DNA of 62,321 nt from CAYSYM01 sp964435115 (lineage in GTDB: Bacteria; Chloroflexota; UBA6077; CF-72), in contig CAYSYM010000019.1 in assembly GCA_964435115.1 (NCBI GenBank), positions 1-62,321 on the forward strand, in the 5' to 3' direction. Position numbers and translations under genes: made by a program. This document shows, piece after piece, positions 25,430 to 33,720 of this stretch (within the stretch, counting starts at the first letter, position 1; every line of letters begins with the position of its first letter). The notes beneath the pieces are model-generated. The model was not told where the DNA came from. It ran no database searches and worked only from the letters and a program-made list of their open reading frames with translations.

Positions 25430-28042
25430 CTACCCGGCGCGGCTGGGTGTGGCGGCCGCAGGCCGGCTGAACCGCAGCCGGTGGTCCTCCGCCTCGACCA
25501 CAATCCTGTCGCCGTCGGCGAAGCGCCCCTGCAGGAGCTGCATCGCCAGCGGCTGGACGATCTCCTTCTGGATGGTCCGCTTGAGCGGCCGCGCGCCGTA
25601 GACCGGGTCGCAGCCCTCCTTCGCCAGCAGCTCCTTCGCCGCGGGCGTCAGCTCCAGCGCGATCTTGCGTTCCTCCAGCCGCCGGCGCAGGCTGCCCAAT
25701 TGGATCTCCACGATCTGCTCGATCTGCGCCAGCCCCAGCGGCCGGAAGATGACGACCTCGTCGATGCGGTTGAGCAGCTCGGGCCGGAAGTGCCGCTGCA
25801 CCGCCTCCAGCACCCGCTCGCGGATCGCCTCCCAGCTCAGGCCCCGCTCCGTGATCCACTGGCTGCCGAGGTTGCTCGTCATGATGGCGATGGTGTTCTT
25901 GAAGTCCACCGTCCGCCCCTGGGCGTCCGTCAGGCGGCCGTCGTCCAGCAGCTGCAGCAGGACGTTCAGCACCTCCGGATGGGCCTTCTCGACCTCGTCG
26001 AAGAGGATCACGCTGTAGGGGCGACGGCGCACCTGCTCGGTGAGCTGGCCGGCCTCCTCGTAGCCCACGTAACCTGGCGGAGCGCCGATCAGCCGGCTGA
26101 CGGTGTGCTTCTCCTGGTACTCGCTCATGTCGATGCGCACCAGCGCCCGCTCGTCGTCGAACAGGAATTCGGCCAGCGCGCGGGCCGTCTCGGTCTTGCC
26201 CACGCCCGTCGGGCCCAGGAACAGGAAGGAGCCGAGCGGCCGATTGGGGTCCTGCAGCCCGGCGCGGGCAGCGCGGACGATGTTCGACACCGCCTCGAGC
26301 GCCTCGTCCTGGCCGACGACCCCCTGGCGCAGCCGCTCCTCCATGTGGAGCAGCTTCTCGACCTCGCCCGTCAGGAGCTTGCTGACTGGGATGCCCGTCC
26401 ACCGGCTGACGACCTCGGCGATGTCCTGCTCGTCCACCTCCTCCTTGACCAGGGTGCGGCCGTCGCGGCTGCGCTCGGCGATGCGCTGCTCGGCCTCGAC
26501 GCGCTCCTGCTCGAGCCGCTTCACCTCGTAGTTCAGTCGCGCGGCCCGCTCCCAGTCGGCGCGCTGGGTGGCCTGCTCCAGCTCCAGCCGCTTCTGGTCG
26601 AGCTGCGCTTGCAGGCGGCCGACGGCGTTGAGCTGCTCCAGCTCCTGCTGCCACTGCGTCTCCAGGGCGGTCGCCTGCGCCTTCAGGCCGGCCAGCTCCT
26701 GCTCGATCCGCCCGAGCCGCTCGCGCGAGCCGGGGTCCGTCTCCTTGCGCAGCCCCTCGCGCTCGATCTCGAGCTGCATGATGCGGCGGCGCACCTCGTC
26801 CAGCTCGGCCGGGGCGCTGGTGGCCTCCATGCGCAGCCGCGCGGCCGCCTCGTCCACCAGGTCGATCGCCTTGTCCGGCAGGAAGCGGTCGGCGATGTAG
26901 CGGTGGCTGAGCATCGCCGCCGCCACCAGGGCGGTGTCCTTGATGCGCACCTTGTGGTGCTGCTCGTACCGCTCGCGCAGCCCGCGCAGGATGCTGATCG
27001 TGTCCTCGACGCTCGGCTCGCCCACGTACACCGGCTGGAAGCGCCGCTCCAGCGCGGCGTCCTTCTCGATGTGCTGGCGGTACTCGTCCAGCGTGGTGGC
27101 GCCGATCGTGTGCAGCTCGCCGCGCGCCAGCATCGGCTTCAGCATGTTGGAGGCGTCCATGGCGCCCTCGGCGGCGCCGGCGCCGACGACCGTGTGCAGC
27201 TCGTCGATGAACAGGATGATCTCGCCCTGCGACTCGGCGATCTCCTTGAGGACCGCCTTGAGGCGCTCCTCGAACTCGCCGCGGTACTTGGCGCCGGCCA
27301 CCATCGCGCCCAGGTCCAGCGCGAAGATGCGCTTCTCCTTGAGCCCCTCGGGCACGTCGCCGTTGACGATTCGCTGGGCCAGGCCCTCCACGATGGCGGT
27401 CTTGCCCACGCCGGGCTCACCGATCAGCACCGGGTTGTTCTTGGTCCGGCGACTGAGCACCTGGATCACGCGCCGCACCTCGTCGTCGCGGCCGATGACC
27501 GGATCCAGCTTGCCCTCGCGCGCCAGCTTGGTCAGGTCGCGGCCGTACTTCTCGAGCGACTGGTAGGTGCTCTCGGGCGTCTGGCTGGTGACGCGCTGGC
27601 CGCCGCGCACCTCCTGCAGCGCCTGGTAGACGCGGTCTCTGGTCACACCGGCCGCGCGCAGGAGCTGCCCGGCCTGGCCGGTCTCGGCCTCGTCGGCCAG
27701 CGCCAGGAGGAAGTGCTCGGTCGAAACGTACTCGTCCTGCAGGCGCGTCGCCTCCTCGTCGGCTGCCTGGAAGACGCGCCGAAAGCGGGGGGAGACGTAC
27801 ACCTGCGGCGCGGGCGGCACAGCGCGGGCCCGCGTCTCGAGCGCCGCGTCCACCCGCCGCGCGAGCTGCGGCGGCTGCACGCCGAGCCGCTCGAGCACCG
27901 CCGGCACCACGCCTTCCGGCTGCGTCACCAGCGCCTGCAGCAGGTGCTCTGGCTCCACCTGCGTGTGCTGCCGCGCCTCGGCCAGCCGCTGCGCCGCGAG
28001 AATCGCCTCTTGCGCCTTCTCGGTCAGCCTGTTGAGGTTCAT
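25430..28042 (-). CDS. clpB: ATP-dependent chaperone ClpB
   Basis: 870 aa, standard ClpB length. The N domain occupies about 1-145. AAA-1 has Walker A GEPGVGKTAIVEGLA, and the coiled-coil M domain (about 400-530) distinguishes it from ClpC/ClpA. AAA-2 has Walker A GPTGVGKTETARALAEF and Walker B VILFDEVEKAHPEVL. It disaggregates proteins with DnaK/DnaJ. It is the third gene of the dnaJ-hspR-clpB unit, beginning 16 bp after hspR, and so is expected to be controlled by HspR from the HAIR promoter at 29.4 kb. Confidence 0.97.
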   Translation of the reverse strand: MNLNRLTEKAQEAILAAQRLAEARQHTQVEPEHLLQALVTQPEGVVPAVLERLGVQPPQLARRVDAALETRARAVPPAPQVYVSPRFRRVFQAADEEATRLQDEYVSTEHFLLALADEAETGQAGQLLRAAGVTRDRVYQALQEVRGGQRVTSQTPESTYQSLEKYGRDLTKLAREGKLDPVIGRDDEVRRVIQVLSRRTKNNPVLIGEPGVGKTAIVEGLAQRIVNGDVPEGLKEKRIFALDLGAMVAGAKYRGEFEERLKAVLKEIAESQGEIILFIDELHTVVGAGAAEGAMDASNMLKPMLARGELHTIGATTLDEYRQHIEKDAALERRFQPVYVGEPSVEDTISILRGLRERYEQHHKVRIKDTALVAAAMLSHRYIADRFLPDKAIDLVDEAAARLRMEATSAPAELDEVRRRIMQLEIEREGLRKETDPGSRERLGRIEQELAGLKAQATALETQWQQELEQLNAVGRLQAQLDQKRLELEQATQRADWERAARLNYEVKRLEQERVEAEQRIAERSRDGRTLVKEEVDEQDIAEVVSRWTGIPVSKLLTGEVEKLLHMEERLRQGVVGQDEALEAVSNIVRAARAGLQDPNRPLGSFLFLGPTGVGKTETARALAEFLFDDERALVRIDMSEYQEKHTVSRLIGAPPGYVGYEEAGQLTEQVRRRPYSVILFDEVEKAHPEVLNVLLQLLDDGRLTDAQGRTVDFKNTIAIMTSNLGSQWITERGLSWEAIRERVLEAVQRHFRPELLNRIDEVVIFRPLGLAQIEQIVEIQLGSLRRRLEERKIALELTPAAKELLAKEGCDPVYGARPLKRTIQKEIVQPLAMQLLQGRFADGDRIVVEAEDHRLRFSRPAAATPSRAG

Positions 28043-28058
28043 CCGTCGCCCCCAGCTC

Positions 28059-28394
28059 CTACGGTCGCGGGCGCCGGCGCCGAAGCTCCGCGCGCAGGGC
28101 CTCGTTCTCCTCCTCCAGCGCCCGAATGTGGTCGGTGAGTCGCAAGATCACTTCCACGCCTGCCAGGTTCACCCCCAGGTCTTCAGTCAGCCGGCGGATC
28201 TGCCGGACGCGCTCGATGTCCTCCAGCGAGTAGAGCCGGATGCGCCCGGGCGAGCGGGCCGGTTGCACGAGCCCCGCGCGCTCGTAGTAGCGCAGCGTCT
28301 GCTCGTGGACGCCGATCAGGCGCGCCGCGACGCTGATCACGAACGCCGCGTCGTGTGGGAGGTGTGGCGGTGCGGGTGCATCCGCGTGCTTCAC
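28059..28394 (-). CDS. hspR: HspR, MerR-family heat-shock repressor
   Basis: 111 aa from the GTG at 28394 (GGAGG 5 bases upstream). A winged helix-turn-helix with FVISVAARLIGVHEQTLRYY and ERAGLVQPARSPGRIRLYS is the MerR/HspR signature. A short C-terminal coiled coil (EEENEALRAELRRRR) follows. HspR binds HAIR operators, and one is present upstream of dnaJ, giving autoregulation of the operon. The gene starts 10 bp after the dnaJ stop and ends 16 bp before clpB. Confidence 0.93.
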   Translation of the reverse strand: MKHADAPAPPHLPHDAAFVISVAARLIGVHEQTLRYYERAGLVQPARSPGRIRLYSLEDIERVRQIRRLTEDLGVNLAGVEVILRLTDHIRALEEENEALRAELRRRRPRP

Positions 28395-28404
28395 GCCTGC
28401 CTCC

Positions 28405-29370
28405 CTACGCCGCCCGCAGTCTCGCCAGCTCGGCAAAGAGCTCGCGCTCGTGGCCCGTCAGGCCGCGCGGGAGGTCGACGACCAGCTCGACGTAGAGGTC
28501 GCCCCGTCCCTCGCCCTTGATGCGGGGCATGCCCTGGCCAGCCAGGCGGATGCGCGTGCCGTTCTGCGACTCCGGCGGCACCTTCAGCACCAGTCGCGTC
28601 CCCCGCGGCGTGGGCACCATCACCTCGCCGCCGAGTACGGCGGTGTACAGGGGGACGTGGACCTTGATCCGCAGGTCGTCCCCCTCGCGCTCGAAGGTGG
28701 GGTGCGGCCGGACCTTCACGACGAGGTAGAGATCGCCGGCCGGCCCGCCGCCACTGCCGGGGTTGCCACGGCCAGCCATCCGGATGCGTAGGCCGTCGTG
28801 GGCACCGGCCGGAACCTTCACCTCGATGGTGCGCCCTTGCCCGGTCTGCTGGTCCTGGATCTGGAACGTGCGCTGGGTGCCCGCGAAGGCCTCTTCGAGC
28901 GTGACCTCGACCGGCTGCTCGATGTCGGGGCCGCGGCGGGGCGCCGTCCGCACGCGGGCGCGCGCGCCGGCACTGCCGAAGAGCTGCTCGAAGAGGCTGT
29001 TCAGGTCCTCGCCCTCGAAGTCGAACCCGCCGGAGCCTCCGGGACTGCTCCACGTGGAGGTATGCTGCCGCCCGCCGGGCCGAGCGCCAAAGCCGAAATC
29101 GCCTACCTGCGCGCCCGCGGCCTGCGCCTGGTCGATCTTCTCCCAGTCCGGCCCCCAACGGTCGTACTTCTTCCGCTTGTCGGGGTCCGAGAGGACCGTG
29201 TAGGCCTCGCTGACCTCCTTGAAGAGCGCCTCGGCCTGCTTGTCGCCGGGGTTGACGTCCGGGTGGTGCTTGCGGGCCAGCCGGCGGTAGGCGGCCTTGA
29301 TCTCCTTCTCGGAGGCCGTGCGCGGCACGCCCAGCACCGCATAGTAGTCACGCTTCGTCGCCGCTGGCAC
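28405..29370 (-). CDS. DnaJ-family co-chaperone (CbpA type, no zinc finger)
   Basis: 321 aa from the GTG at 29370 (AGGAG 7 bases upstream). The J domain spans residues 1-70, with the HPD motif in RKHHPDVNPGDKQ. A Gly/Phe-rich linker (about 70-140) leads to two C-terminal substrate-binding beta domains. The cysteine-rich zinc domain of classical DnaJ is absent, as in CbpA. It stimulates DnaK ATPase. It is the first gene of the heat-shock operon, about 28 bases after the likely transcription start. No dnaK or grpE is in the window. Confidence 0.93.
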   Translation of the reverse strand: MPAATKRDYYAVLGVPRTASEKEIKAAYRRLARKHHPDVNPGDKQAEALFKEVSEAYTVLSDPDKRKKYDRWGPDWEKIDQAQAAGAQVGDFGFGARPGGRQHTSTWSSPGGSGGFDFEGEDLNSLFEQLFGSAGARARVRTAPRRGPDIEQPVEVTLEEAFAGTQRTFQIQDQQTGQGRTIEVKVPAGAHDGLRIRMAGRGNPGSGGGPAGDLYLVVKVRPHPTFEREGDDLRIKVHVPLYTAVLGGEVMVPTPRGTRLVLKVPPESQNGTRIRLAGQGMPRIKGEGRGDLYVELVVDLPRGLTGHERELFAELARLRAA

Positions 29371-29404
29371 GCCGGGTCTCCTCTCGGTGGAATGCAGCGC
29401 TGAC

Positions 29405-29434
29405 AGTATAAATCTTGATAGCGGCGCTATCAAG
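29405..29434 (-). promoter_or_regulatory. Heat-shock promoter with HAIR operator (HspR site)
   Basis: On the minus strand, -35 TTGATA (29433-29428), 17 bases and -10 TATACT (29410-29405) form a near-consensus sigma-70 promoter for dnaJ-hspR-clpB. Covering the -35 is the 21-bp inverted repeat CTTGATA-N7-TATCAAG (29414-29434). It has the exact geometry of the HAIR element (CTTGAGT-N7-ACTCAAG), with arms differing at two symmetric positions. Repression by HspR would act by blocking the -35. Confidence 0.85.
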
Positions 29435-29629
29435 CTTCAGCGCAGCCTGGCAGAGGACGCCCGCGGGCTGGCGCGACGCGGCCTGCCCTGCCACCGACGA
29501 TCCCGGTGGCCGTGCTTGTGAGGTGAGCGGACCCGTGGCGACGCGCGTGGCCCGAAGTCTGGCCGGCCCGGGAGACGGGACGGCCAACGGGCCGCGCCCA
29601 CCGCGAGCGCAGGCGCGCAGCGTGGAGCA

Positions 29630-29662
29630 GGAAGGGCGACGGGGGTATCCCGTCGCCCTTCC
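29630..29662 (-). terminator. Terminator hairpin after rpsU
   Basis: A perfect 14-bp stem (29630-29643 with 29649-29662) with a 5-base loop starts 23 bases after the rpsU stop codon. No strong T-run follows, as with the other hairpins in this window. It separates rpsU from the heat-shock operon. Confidence 0.7.
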
Positions 29663-29685
29663 CCACCCGGTCGGCACCCGACGCG

Positions 29686-29871
29686 CTAGGCCTTCCGCCC
29701 CCGCCGACGCCGGCGCGCGGCGGCCTGCATCTTCTCGCGGCGCAGCTCGCCAGCGCTCTTGAAGCGCTGCTTGCGCTTGTACTCGCGCAGGATCCCTGCC
29801 TTCTCGATGCCGCTCTTGAAGCGGCGCAGCAACTGGTCGAAGGTCTCACCTTCGTGTGCTACGACGTGCAC
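29686..29871 (-). CDS. rpsU: 30S ribosomal protein S21
   Basis: 61 aa. VAHEGETFDQLLRRFKSGIE, then ILREYKRKQRFKSAGELRR and a very basic C-terminus are characteristic of bS21, a small-subunit protein involved in initiation. It starts at GTG, with a purine-rich GGGGGTGAG about 10 bases upstream. It follows infA by 48 bp on the same strand, so the two form a translation-related pair. Confidence 0.92.
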   Translation of the reverse strand: MHVVAHEGETFDQLLRRFKSGIEKAGILREYKRKQRFKSAGELRREKMQAAARRRRRGRKA

Positions 29872-29919
29872 GCTGCTGGTCTCACCCCCTTCCCGGCAGT
29901 GTCGGAGGGACGCACCTGC

Positions 29920-30138
29920 CTACCGGTAGCGGTAGCTGATGCGGCCGCGGGTGAGGTCGTACGGGCTCATCTCCACCCGCACGCGGTCGCCCAGCAGGAT
30001 CCGGATGCGGAACTTGCGCATCTTCCCGCCGGTGTAGGCCAGTAGCTCGTGGCCGTTGTCCAGGCGGACCTTGAACTGGGTGTTCGGCAGCGCGTCGATG
30101 ACGGTGCCATCCATCTCGATTGCGTCGTTCTTCGGCAA
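29920..30138 (-). CDS. infA: Translation initiation factor IF-1
   Basis: 72 aa, the exact IF-1 length. The S1-type OB fold includes IEMDGTVIDALPNTQFKVRL, then GKMRKFRIRILLGDRVRVEM and SPYDLTRGRISYRYR. The start codon is TTG, supported by AGGAG 7 bases upstream and by alignment of the N-terminus (PKNDAIEMDG) with other IF-1 proteins. It occurs with rpsU rather than in the usual secY-adk-map-infA cluster. Confidence 0.95.
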   Translation of the reverse strand: MPKNDAIEMDGTVIDALPNTQFKVRLDNGHELLAYTGGKMRKFRIRILLGDRVRVEMSPYDLTRGRISYRYR

Positions 30139-30458
30139 ATCGTGTCTCCTGCAGGTGCCTCCCGATGCGCGTCATCTGCCTGGAATGGTATCAGGCACGG
30201 GACCGGGCCGGGGCTCAGCACCTGGGAAGAGGTGGAGCGGACCTCCCGGGCAGACGTGCCGCGTGCCCGGCCAAGCGAGGCGGAGGCCACGCCACAGGTG
30301 GACCCCATGGGGTGGTGTGGAGGTGCGCCCCGGCAGGCCGGGCACGGCCGGCGGGTGGACCGCCGGACCGCTGCCCGAGCCACCCGAACCGGGACGTACT
30401 CGGCGGCCTCGGCGAGGCGTGATCTGCCGAGGCCCCGGTGCCGCGGTAATTCTACCAG
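30139..30458. other. Intergenic region upstream of infA
   Basis: 320 bp with no convincing gene on either strand. It must contain the infA-rpsU promoter. A weak minus-strand -10-like GATACC near 30187-30192 is the best candidate, but I see no matching -35. No riboswitch or strong hairpin was recognised. Confidence 0.4.
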
Positions 30459-30818
30459 CTATCGGGAGCCGCCCCGGGCGGATCGGCCCGTGCCCCCGCG
30501 CTGGGCATCGAAACAGTCCGAGCAGTACACGGGCTTGTCCCCGCGCGGCTGGAACGGCACCTTGGCCTCGCGGCCGCACTGGGCACAGGTGGTGCTGAAC
30601 AGCTCGCGGCGCCCGCCGCCGCCGGAGCCGGTGCTCGCCGAGCCGTAGCCGCCCGCGTACGCGCCGCCGCGCTCGGTCTTGCGCGCCGCGCGGCACGCGG
30701 GGCAGCGGCTCGGCTCGTTGTCGAAGCCGCGGTTGGCGTAGAACTCCTGCTCGCCACTGGTGAACACGAATGGGCTGCCGCAATCGCGGCAGGTGAGCGT
30801 CTTATCTGCGCGGTACAC
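30459..30818 (-). CDS. Zinc-ribbon domain protein
   Basis: 119 aa from the GTG at 30818 (GGAG 5 bases upstream). Two zinc ribbons are visible: CRDCG...CPACR near the N-terminus, including FTSGEQEFYANRGFDNEPSR, and CAQCG...CSDCF near the C-terminus. They are joined by a Gly/Ser-rich linker. Both four-cysteine sets are intact. This is a widespread type of small zinc-binding protein whose function is not established. It is divergent from the dihydroorotate-dehydrogenase-like gene. Confidence 0.85.
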   Translation of the reverse strand: MYRADKTLTCRDCGSPFVFTSGEQEFYANRGFDNEPSRCPACRAARKTERGGAYAGGYGSASTGSGGGGRRELFSTTCAQCGREAKVPFQPRGDKPVYCSDCFDAQRGGTGRSARGGSR

Positions 30819-31039
30819 GCCGACTCCAAGCCTCAGAGGATGTGGTGCGTGGGAACTGATTCGTCGGCGCGTGCGGTTAGGGTGGCGAGCGACGTCCCGC
30901 CTGGCCGTGGCGGGCCGCGAAGGTTCCAGCGTCCCGGCAGTGTACCACCGCCCGTCAAGCCCCCCGGCGGCGCCCGAATCCAGGCCGGAAGTCCCCTTCT
31001 GATCACGCGGAGCGGCTACCATCTGCCGGGTAGCCCCGC

Positions 31040-32056
31040 ATGATCGACCTGAACGGCGTCCGCCTGCGCAACCGCGTCGTCACCTCGGCCAGCCTGCTCG
31101 GCTACGGCGCGCCCAGGGGGCGGCTGATCCTGTACGGCCTCAGCCCCATCGCCCAGTGGGTGCCCCTCGAGCGCTTCGGCGCCGTGACCACGCGGACGCT
31201 GACCCTCGAGCCACGCGCGGGCCACTTCACGCTCCGGGACGACGTCGGCCTGCTGGAGCTCCCGGCCATGCTGCGGCGCTACGCGCGCGTGCTGCGGCGG
31301 GTCGACGCCGGCTGGCTGAACGCCTTCGGCTGGTGCAACATCGGCATCGAGGCCTACTTCCGCGACTACTACCCGCGGACGAGCAGGCAGAACCGCATCG
31401 TGTCGCTGGGCGGGTTCTCCGCCGCGGAGTTCTGCCGCCTGGTCGAGACGGTCAACGCGCACGCCGCGCCAGGCGAGATCGCGGCGGTCGAGCTGAACGT
31501 CTCCTGCCACAACGTCAATTTCCCCTTCGAGTCGATCCTCGATGACGTCCTTCGCCAGGCGGTGCCGCTCAGCCACCACCCGGTGGTGCTCAAGCTCTCG
31601 CCGGATGGCGACTACCTCACCCACGCCCGGCTGGCCGAGTGGCACGGGGTGGCAGCGCTGACGGCGATCAACGGGGTCAAGGGGCTCAGGCTGGATCCGG
31701 CGACGGGCGAGCCATTCATGCAGAACCGCTTCGGGAGCGTCTCCGGGCGGGCGATCAAACCGATCGGGCTGCGCATCGTGGCCGAGCTGCGGGACGCCGG
31801 CATCCGGCTGCCGATCATTGCGACGGCCGGCATTCGCACCTTCGACGACTGTCGCGAGTACTTCTGGGCGGGTGCAGACGCGGTGAGCCTGGGCAGCGAA
31901 GTCTGGCTCGCCCCGCTAGGGGGGTACGCGCTCGGCCCCCTGCGTGGCTTGCAGATCCGCCGGCTGATCCGCCAGGTCGAGGCGTACCGCCTGCCAGCCC
32001 GCGCCGGCTTGTCGCCTGCTCCGGCCGCGTCCTGCGCGCCCTCGCCCAGCCGATAA
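31040..32056 (+). CDS. Dihydroorotate dehydrogenase-like flavoprotein
   Basis: 338 aa, TIM-barrel FMN enzyme. The N-terminus LNGVRLRNRVVTSASLLGYG and the active-site segment VELNVSCHNVNFPFES resemble class 1 PyrD, including the cysteine used as catalytic base. The phosphate-binding end is IIATAGIRTFDDCREYFWAG followed by GADAVSLGSE. No other pyrimidine genes are next to it, so the substrate could be dihydroorotate or a related compound. The C-terminal ~35 residues are a low-complexity Ala/Pro/Arg tail. Confidence 0.82.
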   Translation: MIDLNGVRLRNRVVTSASLLGYGAPRGRLILYGLSPIAQWVPLERFGAVTTRTLTLEPRAGHFTLRDDVGLLELPAMLRRYARVLRRVDAGWLNAFGWCNIGIEAYFRDYYPRTSRQNRIVSLGGFSAAEFCRLVETVNAHAAPGEIAAVELNVSCHNVNFPFESILDDVLRQAVPLSHHPVVLKLSPDGDYLTHARLAEWHGVAALTAINGVKGLRLDPATGEPFMQNRFGSVSGRAIKPIGLRIVAELRDAGIRLPIIATAGIRTFDDCREYFWAGADAVSLGSEVWLAPLGGYALGPLRGLQIRRLIRQVEAYRLPARAGLSPAPAASCAPSPSR

Positions 32057-32129
32057 CCTCTCGGGCCACCCCTGGTGCGCGGGCGTGGGCCGCGCGGGCC
32101 GTGGGCACGCTGCCGGGGCGAGTACGCGC

Positions 32130-32342
32130 TCAGCTCGTGCTGAAGCAGGTGGCCGGGCAGCGCAGGTCGCCGGGCGCCTCAGGCACGTGCTCGTAGCAGT
32201 AGCGGGCGAGCGCCATCGGGCTGTGGGGATGCGCCGCGGCCTGCCGCCCGCACTCGCGACAGCGAACCGGCTCCAGCACGGGCGGGCAGAGCGCCAGCCC
32301 ATCGCTGCCGACCGCCATCGGCCCCATCGCATCGCCCGCCAT
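32130..32342 (-). CDS. Small putative zinc-binding protein
   Basis: 70 aa. It contains CRECG followed by HPHSPMALARYCYEH, giving a plausible Cys/Cys...His/Cys metal site. A further Cys pair lies near the C-terminus. No family is recognised. The gene is convergent with the dihydroorotate-dehydrogenase-like gene. It is short, so the call rests on the ordered spacing of Cys and His. Confidence 0.4.
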   Translation of the reverse strand: MAGDAMGPMAVGSDGLALCPPVLEPVRCRECGRQAAAHPHSPMALARYCYEHVPEAPGDLRCPATCFSTS

Positions 32343-32541
32343 CGCCGGTCCATTCTACCAGTGGTTCCAGCAGGGGTCGGCTGTCATTTCCCGGTCGCAC
32401 CCGGCCGTGGCCCGGGTGGCGGCCTCGGGGAAGGCGGATGGGCCGGCGGGAGGCTGGGACGGGCACGAGGCCAGGGTGGAGCCGCGCCCGGCGAGGGCGG
32501 CCGTTGCGGCTTCGTGATCTTCAGGGCCTGCCGCCGTCGCT

Positions 32542-32868
32542 ATGATGCCAGCGGTGGCCCTGCTGCAGCTGGCGATCCCCTGGACGCTCCGCGTGCTCGT
32601 CCGGCGGCCGCTGAGCACGGTGGAGGAGCTGCTGGAGGTGCTGGCACAAGATGGCGAGCCACTCGTCGCCGGCTGGGCGCGCGGGCTGCGCGGGAGGGTC
32701 CGCGACCCAGACGATCTCGTCGCCGAGCTCTGGCGTCTCGAGGCCCAGGGCGGGCCCGTCGCTCGCAGCCTGATCTCGGCAGTGCGACGCTCGTGGCAGG
32801 AGTTCGCCGGGACCCCGCTGCCGGGCCGCGCAACGCCGCCCGGGCAGCAGCCGCTCCCGTTCCCCTGA
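32542..32868 (+). CDS. Small hypothetical protein
   Basis: 108 aa. It is predicted mostly helical, with an amphipathic N-terminus (LLQLAIPWTLRVLVRRPLST) and a proline-rich C-terminus. No motif is recognised. It lies upstream of the CBS-domain gene on the same strand with a 105-bp gap. There is no better frame across this stretch. Confidence 0.5.
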   Translation: MMPAVALLQLAIPWTLRVLVRRPLSTVEELLEVLAQDGEPLVAGWARGLRGRVRDPDDLVAELWRLEAQGGPVARSLISAVRRSWQEFAGTPLPGRATPPGQQPLPFP

Positions 32869-32973
32869 GCCCAGCGCCGCGCGCGTCCTCGCGAGGGGCC
32901 CAGTGCGTCGGCCGCGCGGGTGAGGCGGCAGGGGCGCTGGGCGGGGGTGGAGGCGGCCGGGTAGCATTACGCC

Positions 32974-33705
32974 ATGCAGGGGACGGGTGGCGCCGCGGGC
33001 GGCAGCACCGCCGCGCGCGGCCGGGACGCGGACCAGATCATCGCGAGCGTCCTCGAGCGGGTGCGGCGCGAGCCGGCGCTGCGGTCGTGGCTGCTGACGG
33101 CGCCTACCGGCGCCCTTGCCAGCCTGGGGGTGACGCTGGACGACCACGAGATCGTGCAGCTCCTGGATGCGGTTGAGGCGACGGACCAGCGCCCCGTGCC
33201 GGTGGTGGCACGCGACGTGATGACCCCCGATCCGGCCACCGTGCGGCCCGACGAGTCGGTCCACGCCGCGGCGCAGCTCCTCGCGGAGCGACGCATCAGC
33301 GGGCTGCCGGTGTGCGACGCACAGGGCAGCCTGGTGGGGATCGTCAGCGAGTTCGACCTCATCGCCCGCTCCGGAGCCACCGTTGGCGAGGTGATGACCC
33401 GCGATGTGGTGACGGTGCGGGACGACGCCACCGTGGGCCAGGTGCGAGCGACCCTCGTCGGCCGGCGCCTCAAGCGCGTGCCGGTGGTCGACGCTCAGGG
33501 GCGGGTCGTCGGCCTGATCAGCCGGGCCGACCTCGTCCGCGAGCTCGCCTACCGCTGGGTGTGCGGGCGGTGCGGGCACCTGGTGCGCGCGCGCCGCCCA
33601 CCGGAGGGATGCCCGCGCTGCGGTACGGCGGGCGGCTTCGAGCCGGCTCCGCCCGAGCCAGGCGGGGCGACCTGCCCAACGTGCGGAAAGCCGCTGGATG
33701 AGTAG
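32974..33705 (+). CDS. Tandem CBS-domain protein with C-terminal zinc ribbons
   Basis: 243 aa. An N-terminal helical segment (about 15-70) is followed by a Bateman pair of CBS domains: about 80-130 (ARDVMTPDPATVRPDESVHA, RRISGLPVCDAQGSLVGIVS) and 135-190 (GEVMTRDVVTV, RRLKRVPVVDAQGRVVGLIS). The C-terminus has CGRCG...CPRCG and a final CPTCG. CBS pairs sense adenine nucleotides, and the ribbons suggest a binding or scaffold role. The MFS gene starts 15 bp downstream. Confidence 0.88.
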   Translation: MQGTGGAAGGSTAARGRDADQIIASVLERVRREPALRSWLLTAPTGALASLGVTLDDHEIVQLLDAVEATDQRPVPVVARDVMTPDPATVRPDESVHAAAQLLAERRISGLPVCDAQGSLVGIVSEFDLIARSGATVGEVMTRDVVTVRDDATVGQVRATLVGRRLKRVPVVDAQGRVVGLISRADLVRELAYRWVCGRCGHLVRARRPPEGCPRCGTAGGFEPAPPEPGGATCPTCGKPLDE

Positions 33706-33720
33706 CCCGCCGGCCCGCCC

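Noticed and set aside
24869..28138. 1089-codon plus-strand frame opposite clpB
   Set aside because: Antisense shadow typical of very GC-rich DNA. The minus-strand frame encodes ClpB with intact Walker motifs.
29371..29433. Longer DnaJ start at ATG 29433
   Set aside because: It would run through the HAIR operator, the -10 element and the ribosome site. The GTG at 29370 has a proper Shine-Dalgarno and gives the conserved J-domain N-terminus.
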